Assembly: GCA_032378655.1 (NCBI GenBank)
Contig: JAVYJS010000013.1
Location: forward strand, 1 to 31,935
Length of the DNA stretch: 31,935 nt
Reading direction: 5' to 3'
DNA from: Arsenophonus melophagi
Lineage (GTDB): Bacteria > Pseudomonadota > Gammaproteobacteria > Enterobacterales > Enterobacteriaceae
Part shown: one piece after another, positions 15,204 through 23,460 of the stretch
Layout of the letters: the number at the start of each line of letters is the position of its first letter
Numbering within the stretch: the first letter of the stretch is position 1
The notes under the pieces: generated by a model
Database searches by the model: none
Seen by the model: only the letters and a program-made list of their open reading frames with translations
What the model was told of the DNA's origin: nothing
Program-made: the position numbers and the translations under genes

Positions 15204-16556
15204 ATGGAATTTTTTTTTAGTTTTAGTGCATTTATTGTTGCATTAGGTGTACTAATTGTCACCCATGAATTAGGGCATTTCTTGGTAGCCAGGAAATGTG
15301 GCATTCATGTTGAACGTTTCTCTATTGGATTTGGCAAAGCTTTATGGCGTAAAGTGGATCGTCATGGTACAGAATTTATTATTGCCATAATCCCTTTAGG
15401 GGGTTATGTTAAAATGCTAGATGAGCGACTAGCATATGTAACGCCAGAGCGTCGTCACTTTGCTTTCAATAATAAAACAGTCGCTCAGCGTGCTGCAGTG
15501 ATTAGTGCAGGGCCTATAGGTAATTTTTTATTGGCAATATTTGTTTATTGGTTAGTATTTATTATTGGTATACCTTCTGTGCGTCCTGTTATCGAAGATA
15601 TTCAAGGAAACTCCATTGCTGATAAAGCTGGTATTTTACCAGGTATGGAATTCAAATCAATAGATGGCACTGAAACTCCTGATTGGAACTCAGTTTATCT
15701 TGCCTTAATGAGTAAAATTGGTCATAAAGAATTAAGTGTAAAAGTATCATCTATTGATGATGCAATTCTGCTAAAAAAAGTCATTGATTTGAGGGAGTGG
15801 TATTTTGATCCAGAAACTCAGGATCCAGTTTTATCTTTAGGAATTATGCCAGTTAGTATCAGGCAGGATAACATTGTGCGTAATATTCAACCTGGTTCGG
15901 TCGCGGCATCATCAGAATTAAAAATTGGCGACAGAATTATCAAAGTAGGCGAGCAAATAATCGATTGTTGGCATCCATTTACTAATTTTATCAGGACACA
16001 TCCCAACATTCCATTACTACTGACCGTTGAAAGACAAGGTACAAAACATCAATTAATATTAACGCCAGAAGTAAAAAGGATAGCTAAAGGGCAGTTAATC
16101 GGATTTACTGGTATTGAGTTATCGCTAATACCCATTCCTGATAAGTATAAAATAACTCATCAACACAGTCTGTTTGATGCTCTTAAAAAGGCCACTGATA
16201 AAACGTGGCAATTAATAAAATTAACGGTAAATATGATGGGTAAATTAGTTACTGGCGATATTAAATTCACTAATCTTAGTGGACCAGTGTCTATTGCAAA
16301 ACAAGCTAGTATTTCCGCTGGATCTGGGTTAATTTATTATTTGATGTTTATTGCATTAATTAGTGTCAATTTAGGGATTGTTAATCTATTTCCTTTTCCT
16401 GTATTGGATGGTGGACACTTGCTTTTCTTGTTAATAGAAAAAATTAAAGGAAAGCCAGTTTCTGAGTGTGTACAAAACTTCAGCTATCGTATTGGTGCTA
16501 TTGCATTAATATTATTAATGGGGCTTGCACTTTTCAATGATTTCTCTCGTCTTTAG
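15204..16556 (+). CDS. rseP: RseP, site-2 intramembrane zinc metalloprotease
   Basis: Cuts the anti-sigma factor RseA within the membrane in the sigma-E envelope stress response and clears signal-peptide remnants. It has 450 residues, the E. coli length. The zinc-binding HELGH is at residues 21-25 in the first membrane helix. GGYVKML marks the membrane-reentrant region. Two periplasmic PDZ domains lie in the centre (about 115-310), and the C-terminal LFPFPVLDGGHLLF carries the third zinc ligand Asp. It starts 9 nt after cdsA. Whether rpoE/rseA exist is outside this window. Confidence 0.97.
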   Translation: MEFFFSFSAFIVALGVLIVTHELGHFLVARKCGIHVERFSIGFGKALWRKVDRHGTEFIIAIIPLGGYVKMLDERLAYVTPERRHFAFNNKTVAQRAAVISAGPIGNFLLAIFVYWLVFIIGIPSVRPVIEDIQGNSIADKAGILPGMEFKSIDGTETPDWNSVYLALMSKIGHKELSVKVSSIDDAILLKKVIDLREWYFDPETQDPVLSLGIMPVSIRQDNIVRNIQPGSVAASSELKIGDRIIKVGEQIIDCWHPFTNFIRTHPNIPLLLTVERQGTKHQLILTPEVKRIAKGQLIGFTGIELSLIPIPDKYKITHQHSLFDALKKATDKTWQLIKLTVNMMGKLVTGDIKFTNLSGPVSIAKQASISAGSGLIYYLMFIALISVNLGIVNLFPFPVLDGGHLLFLLIEKIKGKPVSECVQNFSYRIGAIALILLMGLALFNDFSRL

Positions 16557-16590
16557 AAGAGAGACTAATGAGGAATACTCATAACAAACA

Positions 16591-18996
16591 ATGGCGATAA
16601 AAAAATTGCTTATAGCAACGTTACTATTTATATTTAGTAGTAACACCACATACAGTTCAAACTGGTTTGTTGTACAAGATATTCACTTTAAAGGTCTTCA
16701 GCGTGTTGCAACTAGCACAGCGCTATTAAATATGTTAATCCAGTCTGGAGATACGATTGATAATGACGATATAGGTAGGAGCATTCAGGCATTATTTTCA
16801 ACGGGTAATTTCGAAGATATTCGAGTTTTGCGCGATGGAAATACGCTTATAGTTCACGTAAAAGAGCGGCCAACTATTGCAAGCATTACATTTTCTGGAA
16901 ATGTTTTTGTTAAAAATGAATTATTAAAGGAAAATCTTGAGGCATTAAATATTCGTATTGGTGAATTACTTGATCGCGCAAAGCTAGCAAATATCGAAAA
17001 AAGTCTTTCAGATTTTTATCATACTTTTGGTAAGTATAATGCAATCGTTAAAGCTTTTGTTATACCGTTGCCGCATAATCGTGTTGACTTGAAATTAATT
17101 TTTTCTGAAAGTGTTTCAGCGAAAATACAACAGATTAATGTCGTAGGTAATAAAACATTTACTACAGCTGAATTGGTAAATTGTTTTCAATTACGTGATA
17201 ATGTACCTTGGTGGAATTTTATTTCCGATCAGAAATATCAAAAACAAAAAATGAATAGCGATTTAGCATCTTTGCGTAGTTTTTATCTTGACAGGGGTTA
17301 TGCTAAATTTAATGTTGACTCAACTAATGTCAGTCTTACTCCAGATAAGAAAAATATTTATATTACTCTCCATGTAACAGAGGGCGATAAATATACTATA
17401 TCAGGAGTTGAATTGAACGGCGAAACCGCTGGTCTTCATGATGAAATCAATCGATTAATTACCATAAAACCTGCTTCCATTTATAATGGAACTTCAGTCA
17501 GCAATATGGAGGATAAAATTAAATATCTTCTTGGTCGTTATGGTTATGCATATCCTAATGTTGTTACCAAACAGGAAATTAATGATAAAGATAAAACTAT
17601 TAAATTATATGTAAATGTTGACGCAAATAGGCGTTTCTATGTTCGCCAAATCCGATTTTACGGCAATAATATTAGCAAAGATTCTGTTTTACGTCGTGAG
17701 ATACCCCAAATGGAAGGAGCTTGGCTAAGCAATGAGTTAGTTCATTTAGGTAATGAACGATTAAATCGGATAGGTTTTTTTGAAACTGTTAATGTCGAGA
17801 TACAACGTGTACATGGCACACCTGATCAAGTGGATATAATCTATAAAGTTACAGAACGTAATACTGGCTCCATGAACTTTGGACTTGGCTTTGGTACTGA
17901 AAGTGGTATAAGTTTCCAGATTGGCGTTTATCAGGAAAATTGGCTTGGTACAGGTAATGGTTTTGGTATTAGTGCTACTAAAAATGATTATTTAACTTAT
18001 GCAGAATTATCATTAACTGATCCGTATATTACGGTTAATGGTTCCAGTTTAGGAGGACGATTATTTTATCATGATTTCCGGGCTAAGGATGCCGATCTTT
18101 CACGTTATAATAATAAAACTTATGGCGTTGATAGCTCCTTTACTTTTCCTTTTAATGAAAATCATTCGTTTCGCATTGGGGCAGGTTTGTTTCATAACTC
18201 TTTATCTGATATGAAACCCCAAATTGGGATGTGGCGTTATTTACAGAATATGGGTCAAAATCTCAATTTTGATAAACCGGCATCCTATAAGGCGCATGAT
18301 TTTCCTCTTAATGTAGGATGGAGTTATAATAACTTAGATCGTTCTCTTTTCCCGACATCAGGAAAAAAAACCTCTTTTAATAGTAAAATCAATCTTTTTG
18401 GTTCTAATAATCAATACTACAAGATCCAGTTTGATATATCTCAATATCATCCTATTGATGAAGAGAATAAATGGATAATATTAGGTCGAGCACAGTTAGG
18501 TTATGGTAATGGTTTTAGAGGTAAAGAATTACCTTTTTATGAGAACTTTTATGCTGGTGGTAGTAGTACAGTACGCGGTTTCCGTCCAAATAATATTGGT
18601 CCTAAAGCGATTTATCTGGAACAAAAAAATGGTGTAATAGCCTCAAAATCGGGTAGTCCATCAACTGATGCTATTGGTGGTAATGCTATGGCAACAGTAT
18701 CATTAGAATTAATTATCCCTACTCCTATTGATAAAAGGTATGCTCATTCCATTAGAGCCTCTTTCTTTATTGATGCAGGCACTGTTTGGGATTCAAATTG
18801 GAATGATACTCCAATCAGTTGGAAAGAAGGGATGCCCAACTATGGGCAGTCATCAAATGTTAGAGTTTCAACAGGGATTGCATTACAATGGATGTCACCA
18901 CTTGGTCCACTTGTCTTGTCTTATGCCAAGCCAATAAAATATTATGAAGGCGATCAATCTGAAGAGTTTCAATTTAATATCGGTAAGACATGGTAA
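16591..18996 (+). CDS. bamA: BamA, outer-membrane protein assembly factor
   Basis: Central subunit of the BAM complex that folds beta-barrel proteins into the outer membrane. It has 801 residues (E. coli 810). An N-terminal signal peptide of about 22 residues ends near TTYSS, then five POTRA repeats (about 23-420) beginning FVVQDIHFKGLQRV. The 16-strand barrel follows, with the invariant lid-loop motif V-R-G-F (within STVRGFRPNNIGP). The chain ends FNIGKTW, a C-terminal aromatic signature typical of barrel proteins. Its partners skp (next gene) and dolP (734-1309) are also kept, which argues for a working outer membrane. Confidence 0.97.
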   Translation: MAIKKLLIATLLFIFSSNTTYSSNWFVVQDIHFKGLQRVATSTALLNMLIQSGDTIDNDDIGRSIQALFSTGNFEDIRVLRDGNTLIVHVKERPTIASITFSGNVFVKNELLKENLEALNIRIGELLDRAKLANIEKSLSDFYHTFGKYNAIVKAFVIPLPHNRVDLKLIFSESVSAKIQQINVVGNKTFTTAELVNCFQLRDNVPWWNFISDQKYQKQKMNSDLASLRSFYLDRGYAKFNVDSTNVSLTPDKKNIYITLHVTEGDKYTISGVELNGETAGLHDEINRLITIKPASIYNGTSVSNMEDKIKYLLGRYGYAYPNVVTKQEINDKDKTIKLYVNVDANRRFYVRQIRFYGNNISKDSVLRREIPQMEGAWLSNELVHLGNERLNRIGFFETVNVEIQRVHGTPDQVDIIYKVTERNTGSMNFGLGFGTESGISFQIGVYQENWLGTGNGFGISATKNDYLTYAELSLTDPYITVNGSSLGGRLFYHDFRAKDADLSRYNNKTYGVDSSFTFPFNENHSFRIGAGLFHNSLSDMKPQIGMWRYLQNMGQNLNFDKPASYKAHDFPLNVGWSYNNLDRSLFPTSGKKTSFNSKINLFGSNNQYYKIQFDISQYHPIDEENKWIILGRAQLGYGNGFRGKELPFYENFYAGGSSTVRGFRPNNIGPKAIYLEQKNGVIASKSGSPSTDAIGGNAMATVSLELIIPTPIDKRYAHSIRASFFIDAGTVWDSNWNDTPISWKEGMPNYGQSSNVRVSTGIALQWMSPLGPLVLSYAKPIKYYEGDQSEEFQFNIGKTW

Positions 18997-19053
18997 ACTT
19001 TTAATGTAATTCAGAAATTCTCTTTATTTTAGTTAAAAGAGAAGGAGTTTAAT

Positions 19054-19548
19054 ATGAAAAATTTATTTTATTCAGCAATATTATGTTTCATTATATCTGT
19101 ATTTGCTAATGCTTATGCAGAAAAAATTGCTGTTATTAGCATTGGTGAAATTTTTCAGGAGATAGCAACTAAAAAAGCAGTCTTTAAGCAACTCGAAGAA
19201 GAATTTCAAGGACGAGCTCATGAGTTACAAAGCATGGAAAAGGATTTGCAGAGTCGTACGGAAATATTACAAAAAAATCTAGATAAACCTAATGAAAAAG
19301 ATCTTAAGGCATTTGAAGATCAGCGTACTGCTTTTCTTAAAAAAGCACATCAATTTGAACAAGATAACCAACGTCGTCAGCAAGAAGAGCGTAATAAGAT
19401 ATTACGCATTATCAAGACAGCAACAAAAGCTGTTGCTGAGAAAGAACATTATGACGTTGTAGTAGATGAGAGTGCGGTACTCTATTCAGAGAGTCACTCC
19501 AATTTAAACAATATTACAGATCTAGTTATAAAGAAGGTTAGCCAATAG
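19054..19548 (+). CDS. skp: Skp (OmpH), periplasmic chaperone
   Basis: Trimeric holdase that carries unfolded outer-membrane proteins across the periplasm to BAM. It has 164 residues (E. coli 161). A signal peptide of about 22 residues ends near ANAYA-E, then the body begins KIAVISIGEIFQ. The middle is charged, helical coiled-coil (residues about 45-120) rich in Gln, Glu and Lys, forming the tentacles, and the C-terminus returns to the core with YDVVVDESAVLY. AAGGAG precedes the start. Its stop codon (19546-19548) directly abuts the lpxD start, implying translational coupling. Confidence 0.95.
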   Translation: MKNLFYSAILCFIISVFANAYAEKIAVISIGEIFQEIATKKAVFKQLEEEFQGRAHELQSMEKDLQSRTEILQKNLDKPNEKDLKAFEDQRTAFLKKAHQFEQDNQRRQQEERNKILRIIKTATKAVAEKEHYDVVVDESAVLYSESHSNLNNITDLVIKKVSQ

Positions 19549-20577
19549 ATGGCTTCTATTCGATTATCTGATTTAGCTAAAAAGCTTGATGCAAAGTTAA
19601 AAGGAAATAGAGATATTATGATAACTGGTATTGCTCCTTTGCATTTAGCAAAGGAAGGGCAAATTACTTTTTTATCAGATAGTAGACAAATAACAAAATT
19701 AGCGAATTGTAAAGCTGCTGCTGTGGTATTACATCAGAAAGATGTATCACATAGTAACATAACAGCTTTAATAGTTAAAGATCCTTATCTTGCTTATGCG
19801 CAATTAGCACAAATTTTGGATACAACCCCAAAACCTGCACAAAATATCCACTCTTCAGCGATTATTTCAGAGGGTGTCCAGCTTGGAGAAGATGTTGCTA
19901 TTGGAGCTAATACTGTTATTGAATCAGGAGTGATATTAGGTGATCAGGTTAATATTGGCGCAGGTTGTTTTATTGGTAAATATGTCAAGATAGGTCAATC
20001 TACAAGTTTATGGGCAAATATTTCAATTTATCATAATGTTGAGATTGGTGAACATTGTTTAATTCAATCTGGAACAATTATTGGTTCAGATGGTTTTGGT
20101 TATGCAAATAAAAATGGTAAATGGATAAAAATACCGCAATTAGGTACAGTTATTATTGGTAATCATGTCGAAATTGGCGCCTGTACCACCATTGATCGTG
20201 GTGCACTAGAGAATACTATTATTGGTAATGGAGTTATTATTGATAATCAATGTCAAATTGCTCATAATGTGATCATTGGCGATCATACAGCCATTGCTGG
20301 AGGTGTTATTATGGCCGGTAGTCTAAAAATAGGTCAGCATTGTATGATTGGTGGAGCTAGTGTGATTAATGGACATATGGAAATCTGTGATAAAGTTACT
20401 ATAACTGGAATGGGAATGGTAATGCGTCCAATTAGTGAACCTGGAATATACTCTTCTGGTATTCCAGTACAGCCAAATAAGATTTGGCGAAAAACTGCTG
20501 CTTTAATCTTAAATATTCATGAAATGGCTAAGCGCTTAAAGGTATTAGAACGTAAAGCATGTGGTAAAAATCACTAA
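19549..20577 (+). CDS. lpxD: UDP-3-O-acylglucosamine N-acyltransferase
   Basis: Third step of lipid A synthesis: N-acylation of UDP-3-O-acylglucosamine by acyl-ACP. It has 342 residues (E. coli 341). The N-terminal uridine-binding domain includes GQITFLSDSR, then a left-handed beta-helix of hexapeptide repeats from about residue 100 to 300 (for example IGANTVIESGVILG). The catalytic His lies in IDNQCQIAHNVIIG. A C-terminal helix follows the helix domain. It starts immediately after skp. A strong hairpin (20601-20650) separates it from fabZ. Confidence 0.97.
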   Translation: MASIRLSDLAKKLDAKLKGNRDIMITGIAPLHLAKEGQITFLSDSRQITKLANCKAAAVVLHQKDVSHSNITALIVKDPYLAYAQLAQILDTTPKPAQNIHSSAIISEGVQLGEDVAIGANTVIESGVILGDQVNIGAGCFIGKYVKIGQSTSLWANISIYHNVEIGEHCLIQSGTIIGSDGFGYANKNGKWIKIPQLGTVIIGNHVEIGACTTIDRGALENTIIGNGVIIDNQCQIAHNVIIGDHTAIAGGVIMAGSLKIGQHCMIGGASVINGHMEICDKVTITGMGMVMRPISEPGIYSSGIPVQPNKIWRKTAALILNIHEMAKRLKVLERKACGKNH

Positions 20578-20600
20578 ATACTTTTGTATAGATTTGTTAT

Positions 20601-20650
20601 TAATTGCGGCCTGTCTTAACCTGAAATAAGGTTAAGACAGGCCGCAATTA
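20601..20650. repeat. Perfect inverted repeat between lpxD and fabZ, 22-bp arms
   Basis: Arms 20601-20622 and 20629-20650 pair perfectly around GAAATA, with a GC-rich middle (GCGGCCTGTC). It begins 23 nt after the lpxD stop and ends 42 nt before fabZ. No T-run follows, so simple termination is doubtful. It could act as an RNA processing or stability element within the operon. Confidence 0.92.
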
Positions 20651-20692
20651 TTCATAATATATATTTAAATTTAAATAAGAAGAGTCTTTTCT

Positions 20693-21145
20693 ATGAGTGA
20701 TAAATATACTCTGGATATAGAAGAAATTTTAGTGTTGTTACCACACCGTTATCCCTTTTTGTTGGTTGATCGTGTACTAGATTTTAAAGAAGGTAATTTT
20801 TTACGTGCAGTAAAAAATGTCTCTTTTAATGAACCTTTCTTTCAGGGGCATTTTCCAGGTAAGCCTATTTTTCCTGGGGTATTAATTCTTGAGGCCATGG
20901 CTCAGGCTGCAGGTATTTTAGCCTTTCGGAGTGTTGGAAAATTGGAGCCTCGTGAACTTTATTACTTTGCAGGCATTGATGAGGCAAGATTTAAACATCC
21001 AGTGAAACCTGGCGATCAAATGATTTTTGAGATAACGTTTATTAAAACTAAACGAAGCTTGACGCGTTTTAAAGGTATAGCAACAGTAGGCGATAAAGTT
21101 GTATGTGAAGCAATAATGATGTGTGCTCGCACTCAAGAAGCATAA
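20693..21145 (+). CDS. fabZ: (3R)-hydroxyacyl-ACP dehydratase FabZ
   Basis: Dehydrates beta-hydroxyacyl-ACP in fatty acid elongation and competes with LpxA for hydroxymyristoyl-ACP. It has 150 residues (E. coli 151), a single hot-dog fold. LLPHRYPFLLVDR lies near the N-terminus. The active-site His53 is in GHFPGKPIFPGV and Glu67 in LILEAMAQ. The C-terminal half has the DEARFKHPVKPGDQM loop. It lies between lpxD and lpxA as in E. coli, 13 nt from the chosen lpxA start. Confidence 0.97.
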   Translation: MSDKYTLDIEEILVLLPHRYPFLLVDRVLDFKEGNFLRAVKNVSFNEPFFQGHFPGKPIFPGVLILEAMAQAAGILAFRSVGKLEPRELYYFAGIDEARFKHPVKPGDQMIFEITFIKTKRSLTRFKGIATVGDKVVCEAIMMCARTQEA

Positions 21146-21158
21146 AATGAAGGCTGAA

Positions 21159-21956
21159 ATGATTCATAAAACAGCGATTATTCATCCATCTTCTATTGTC
21201 CAAGAAGGCTCGATTATCGGTAAAAATGTCCGCATAGGCCCGTTTTGTTATATTGGTTCTCAGGTTAAAATTGGGGACGATACCACTATCAAATCTCATG
21301 TAGTTATTGATGGCAATACTCAAATTGGTTGTAATAACCAAATATTTCAGTTTGTTACTATCGGTGAAATTAATCAGGATCTTAAATATCATGGAGAACC
21401 AGTGCGCGTTGAAATTGGTGATCGCAATCGTATTAGAGAAAGTTGTACTATTCATCGTGGAACACCAAATGGTGGGGGTTTGACAAAAATAGGTAACGAT
21501 AATTTATTGATGGTCAATACACATATTGCTCATGATTGTTTGTTAGGAAACAATTGTATTATTGCTAATAATGGAACACTTGGTGGACATGTGATACTTG
21601 GTGATTATGCCATTATAGGTGGCATGAGTGCGGTACATCAATTTTGTCAAATTGGTGCTCATGTTATGATTGGAGGTTGTTCAGGTGTTGCTAAAGATGT
21701 TCCACCTTATATTATTGCACAAGGTAATCACGCCACTCCTTATGGTGTGAATATTGAAGGTTTAAAACGTCGTGCTTTTGATAAAACAGCACTACATGCT
21801 ATTCGGATGGCATATAAAATTCTTTACCGATCTGGTAAAACGCTCTACGAAGCTAGGCAAACTCTGATCCAATTAGGTAAAGAAAATCAACAGGTAAAAA
21901 TATTAAGTGATTTTTTAGAAAAAACCGCTCGATCTAACCGCGGTATTATTCGTTAA
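21159..21956 (+). CDS. lpxA: UDP-N-acetylglucosamine O-acyltransferase
   Basis: First step of lipid A synthesis. The beta-helix of hexapeptide repeats starts immediately (MIHKTAIIHPSSIVQEG). The catalytic His is in NTHIAHDCLLGN. RNRIRESCTIHRGT and QGNHATPYGVNIEGLKRR are family hallmarks, and a C-terminal helical domain follows. From the ATG at 21159 it has 265 residues (E. coli 262), with GAAGG at 21149-21153 as ribosome binding site. An upstream ATG at 21147 would add four residues. The longest frame (21123) would overlap fabZ and add non-homologous sequence. Confidence 0.95.
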   Translation: MIHKTAIIHPSSIVQEGSIIGKNVRIGPFCYIGSQVKIGDDTTIKSHVVIDGNTQIGCNNQIFQFVTIGEINQDLKYHGEPVRVEIGDRNRIRESCTIHRGTPNGGGLTKIGNDNLLMVNTHIAHDCLLGNNCIIANNGTLGGHVILGDYAIIGGMSAVHQFCQIGAHVMIGGCSGVAKDVPPYIIAQGNHATPYGVNIEGLKRRAFDKTALHAIRMAYKILYRSGKTLYEARQTLIQLGKENQQVKILSDFLEKTARSNRGIIR

Positions 21957-21981
21957 TAAATAACTTATATAGGAGAATTCA

Positions 21982-23157
21982 TTGACGAATAGCTATCAAG
22001 TTTTAATACAGAAACGGCCTTTTACTATTGGTCTTGTTGCAGGTGAGCCATCAGGAGATATACTTGGTGCCGGTCTTATTCATGCACTAAAACAAAAAGT
22101 CCCTAATGCCTGTTTTTTTGGCATTGCAGGTCCATTAATGAAAGCAGAGGGATGTGAAGCTTGGTATGAAATTGAAGAATTAGCGTTTATGGGAATTACA
22201 GAAGTTTTTAGACGACTACCGCGTTTATTAAAAATTAGAATTGATATAACTCACCGGTTTTCTAAATTGCGGCCTGATGTATTTGTTGGTATAGATGCGC
22301 CTAGCTTCAATATTCCTATTGAGAAAAAATTAAAGTTAATAGGGATAAAAACGATCCATTATGTTAGTCCTTCTGTTTGGGCGTGGAAGAAAAATCGTGT
22401 TTTTCAGATAAGAAAAGCAACAGACTTGGTTCTAGCTTTATTACCTTTTGAAAAACAGTTTTATGATTGCTATCATATTCCTTGTCGTTTTATCGGCCAT
22501 ACTATAGCGGATATCATGCCGTTACAACCTAATAAACAATCTGCAAGAGAGAAACTGAATATAACTCATGATATAAAATGTTTAGCTGTTTTGCCAGGTA
22601 GTCGTCAGAGTGAAATTGAAATGTTAAGTGAAGATTTTTTACACGCTGCTTTCATTTTAAAAAAAGACTTTCCTACATTGGAAATTTTAGTTCCTCTTGT
22701 GAATCAAGAGCGTAAGCAACAATTTGAAGCGATTTATAAAAAAATTTTGCCAAACTTATCACTAAAAATTTTAAATGGTCAAGCACGGCTAGCTATGATA
22801 GCCGCTGATGTCACTTTATTAGCTTCAGGTACAGCTTCATTAGAATGTATGTTCGCAAAATGCCCAATGGTAGTTGGTTATCGAATGAGACTATTAACTT
22901 ATTTGATAGCTAAGCGATTAGTTAAAATCCCTTTTATTTCCTTGCCTAATTTGTTAGCAGGCAAAGCGTTAGTTAAAGAATTTATTCAGCAAGATTGTCA
23001 GCCTGAACTATTAGCCGCATCACTTAATTTTCTACTAAACAATACAAAAAAGGTTGAGCAGTTAAAAAAAACCTTTCTGCAATTACATCAAAGGCTCAGT
23101 TGCCATAGTGATCAACAAGCAGCAGAAGCCGTTTTGGAAATAAGTAAAAATAAATAA
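21982..23157 (+). CDS. lpxB: Lipid-A-disaccharide synthase (TTG start)
   Basis: Joins UDP-2,3-diacylglucosamine and lipid X into the lipid A disaccharide; peripheral inner-membrane glycosyltransferase (GT19). It has 391 residues (E. coli 382). Early VAGEPSGDILGAGL is the nucleotide-sugar side signature. VGIDAPSFN, HYVSPSVWAWKKNR, LPFEKQFY and LASGTASLECMFAKCPMVVGY are all present. The start is TTG at 21982 with AGGAG at 21971-21975 (6-nt spacing); no ATG is available close by. In E. coli rnhB follows; here only its ruin remains. Confidence 0.96.
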   Translation: MTNSYQVLIQKRPFTIGLVAGEPSGDILGAGLIHALKQKVPNACFFGIAGPLMKAEGCEAWYEIEELAFMGITEVFRRLPRLLKIRIDITHRFSKLRPDVFVGIDAPSFNIPIEKKLKLIGIKTIHYVSPSVWAWKKNRVFQIRKATDLVLALLPFEKQFYDCYHIPCRFIGHTIADIMPLQPNKQSAREKLNITHDIKCLAVLPGSRQSEIEMLSEDFLHAAFILKKDFPTLEILVPLVNQERKQQFEAIYKKILPNLSLKILNGQARLAMIAADVTLLASGTASLECMFAKCPMVVGYRMRLLTYLIAKRLVKIPFISLPNLLAGKALVKEFIQQDCQPELLAASLNFLLNNTKKVEQLKKTFLQLHQRLSCHSDQQAAEAVLEISKNK

Positions 23158-23228
23158 TTTTCTTTATCCTTACCCTTAAGCTCAGGATATTCCTAGAGTT
23201 AATGCAATCAATCACAATACTATATCAT

Positions 23229-23450
23229 AGTGATGATTTTAATTTTGTAAAAGCCGTTTTACGATTAAAGAGGCTGATAATAGGATTATTAGATTTAAAA
23301 TTAACTAAAAACGTTCTAATCTAGAACTAGATAAAAACTCAAATACGGTAACAAAAGATACATCGCATTTAGAAAATTAGCTCAGTATGGTGCTAAAAGT
23401 TTCATCAAAATTTTATGCTGGTTAGTCGATTCATGACTTTAGAAGAGTAA
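23229..23450 (+). pseudogene. rnhB: rnhB remnant (ribonuclease HII)
   Basis: Decayed RNase HII gene in its E. coli position between lpxB and dnaE. SDDFNFVKAVLRLKR (23229-23273) fits IDELNILHATMLAMQR. The adjoining GLLDLKLTKNVLI-stop-N to 23327 fits GLHIAPEYVLIDGN. VTKD (23348-23359) fits VTRD, then after a deletion HLE (23366-23374), a 1-nt frameshift, and LAQYGA (23377-23394) fit HLEKLAEHGA. FHQNFMLVSRFMTLEE-stop (23400-23450) fits HRRSFGPVKRALGLAS-stop to the last codon. The N-terminal DEVGRG catalytic region is missing and internal stops occur, so no enzyme is made. The dnaE start follows 10 nt after the old stop. Confidence 0.93.
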
Positions 23451-23460
23451 AGCTAAAAAA

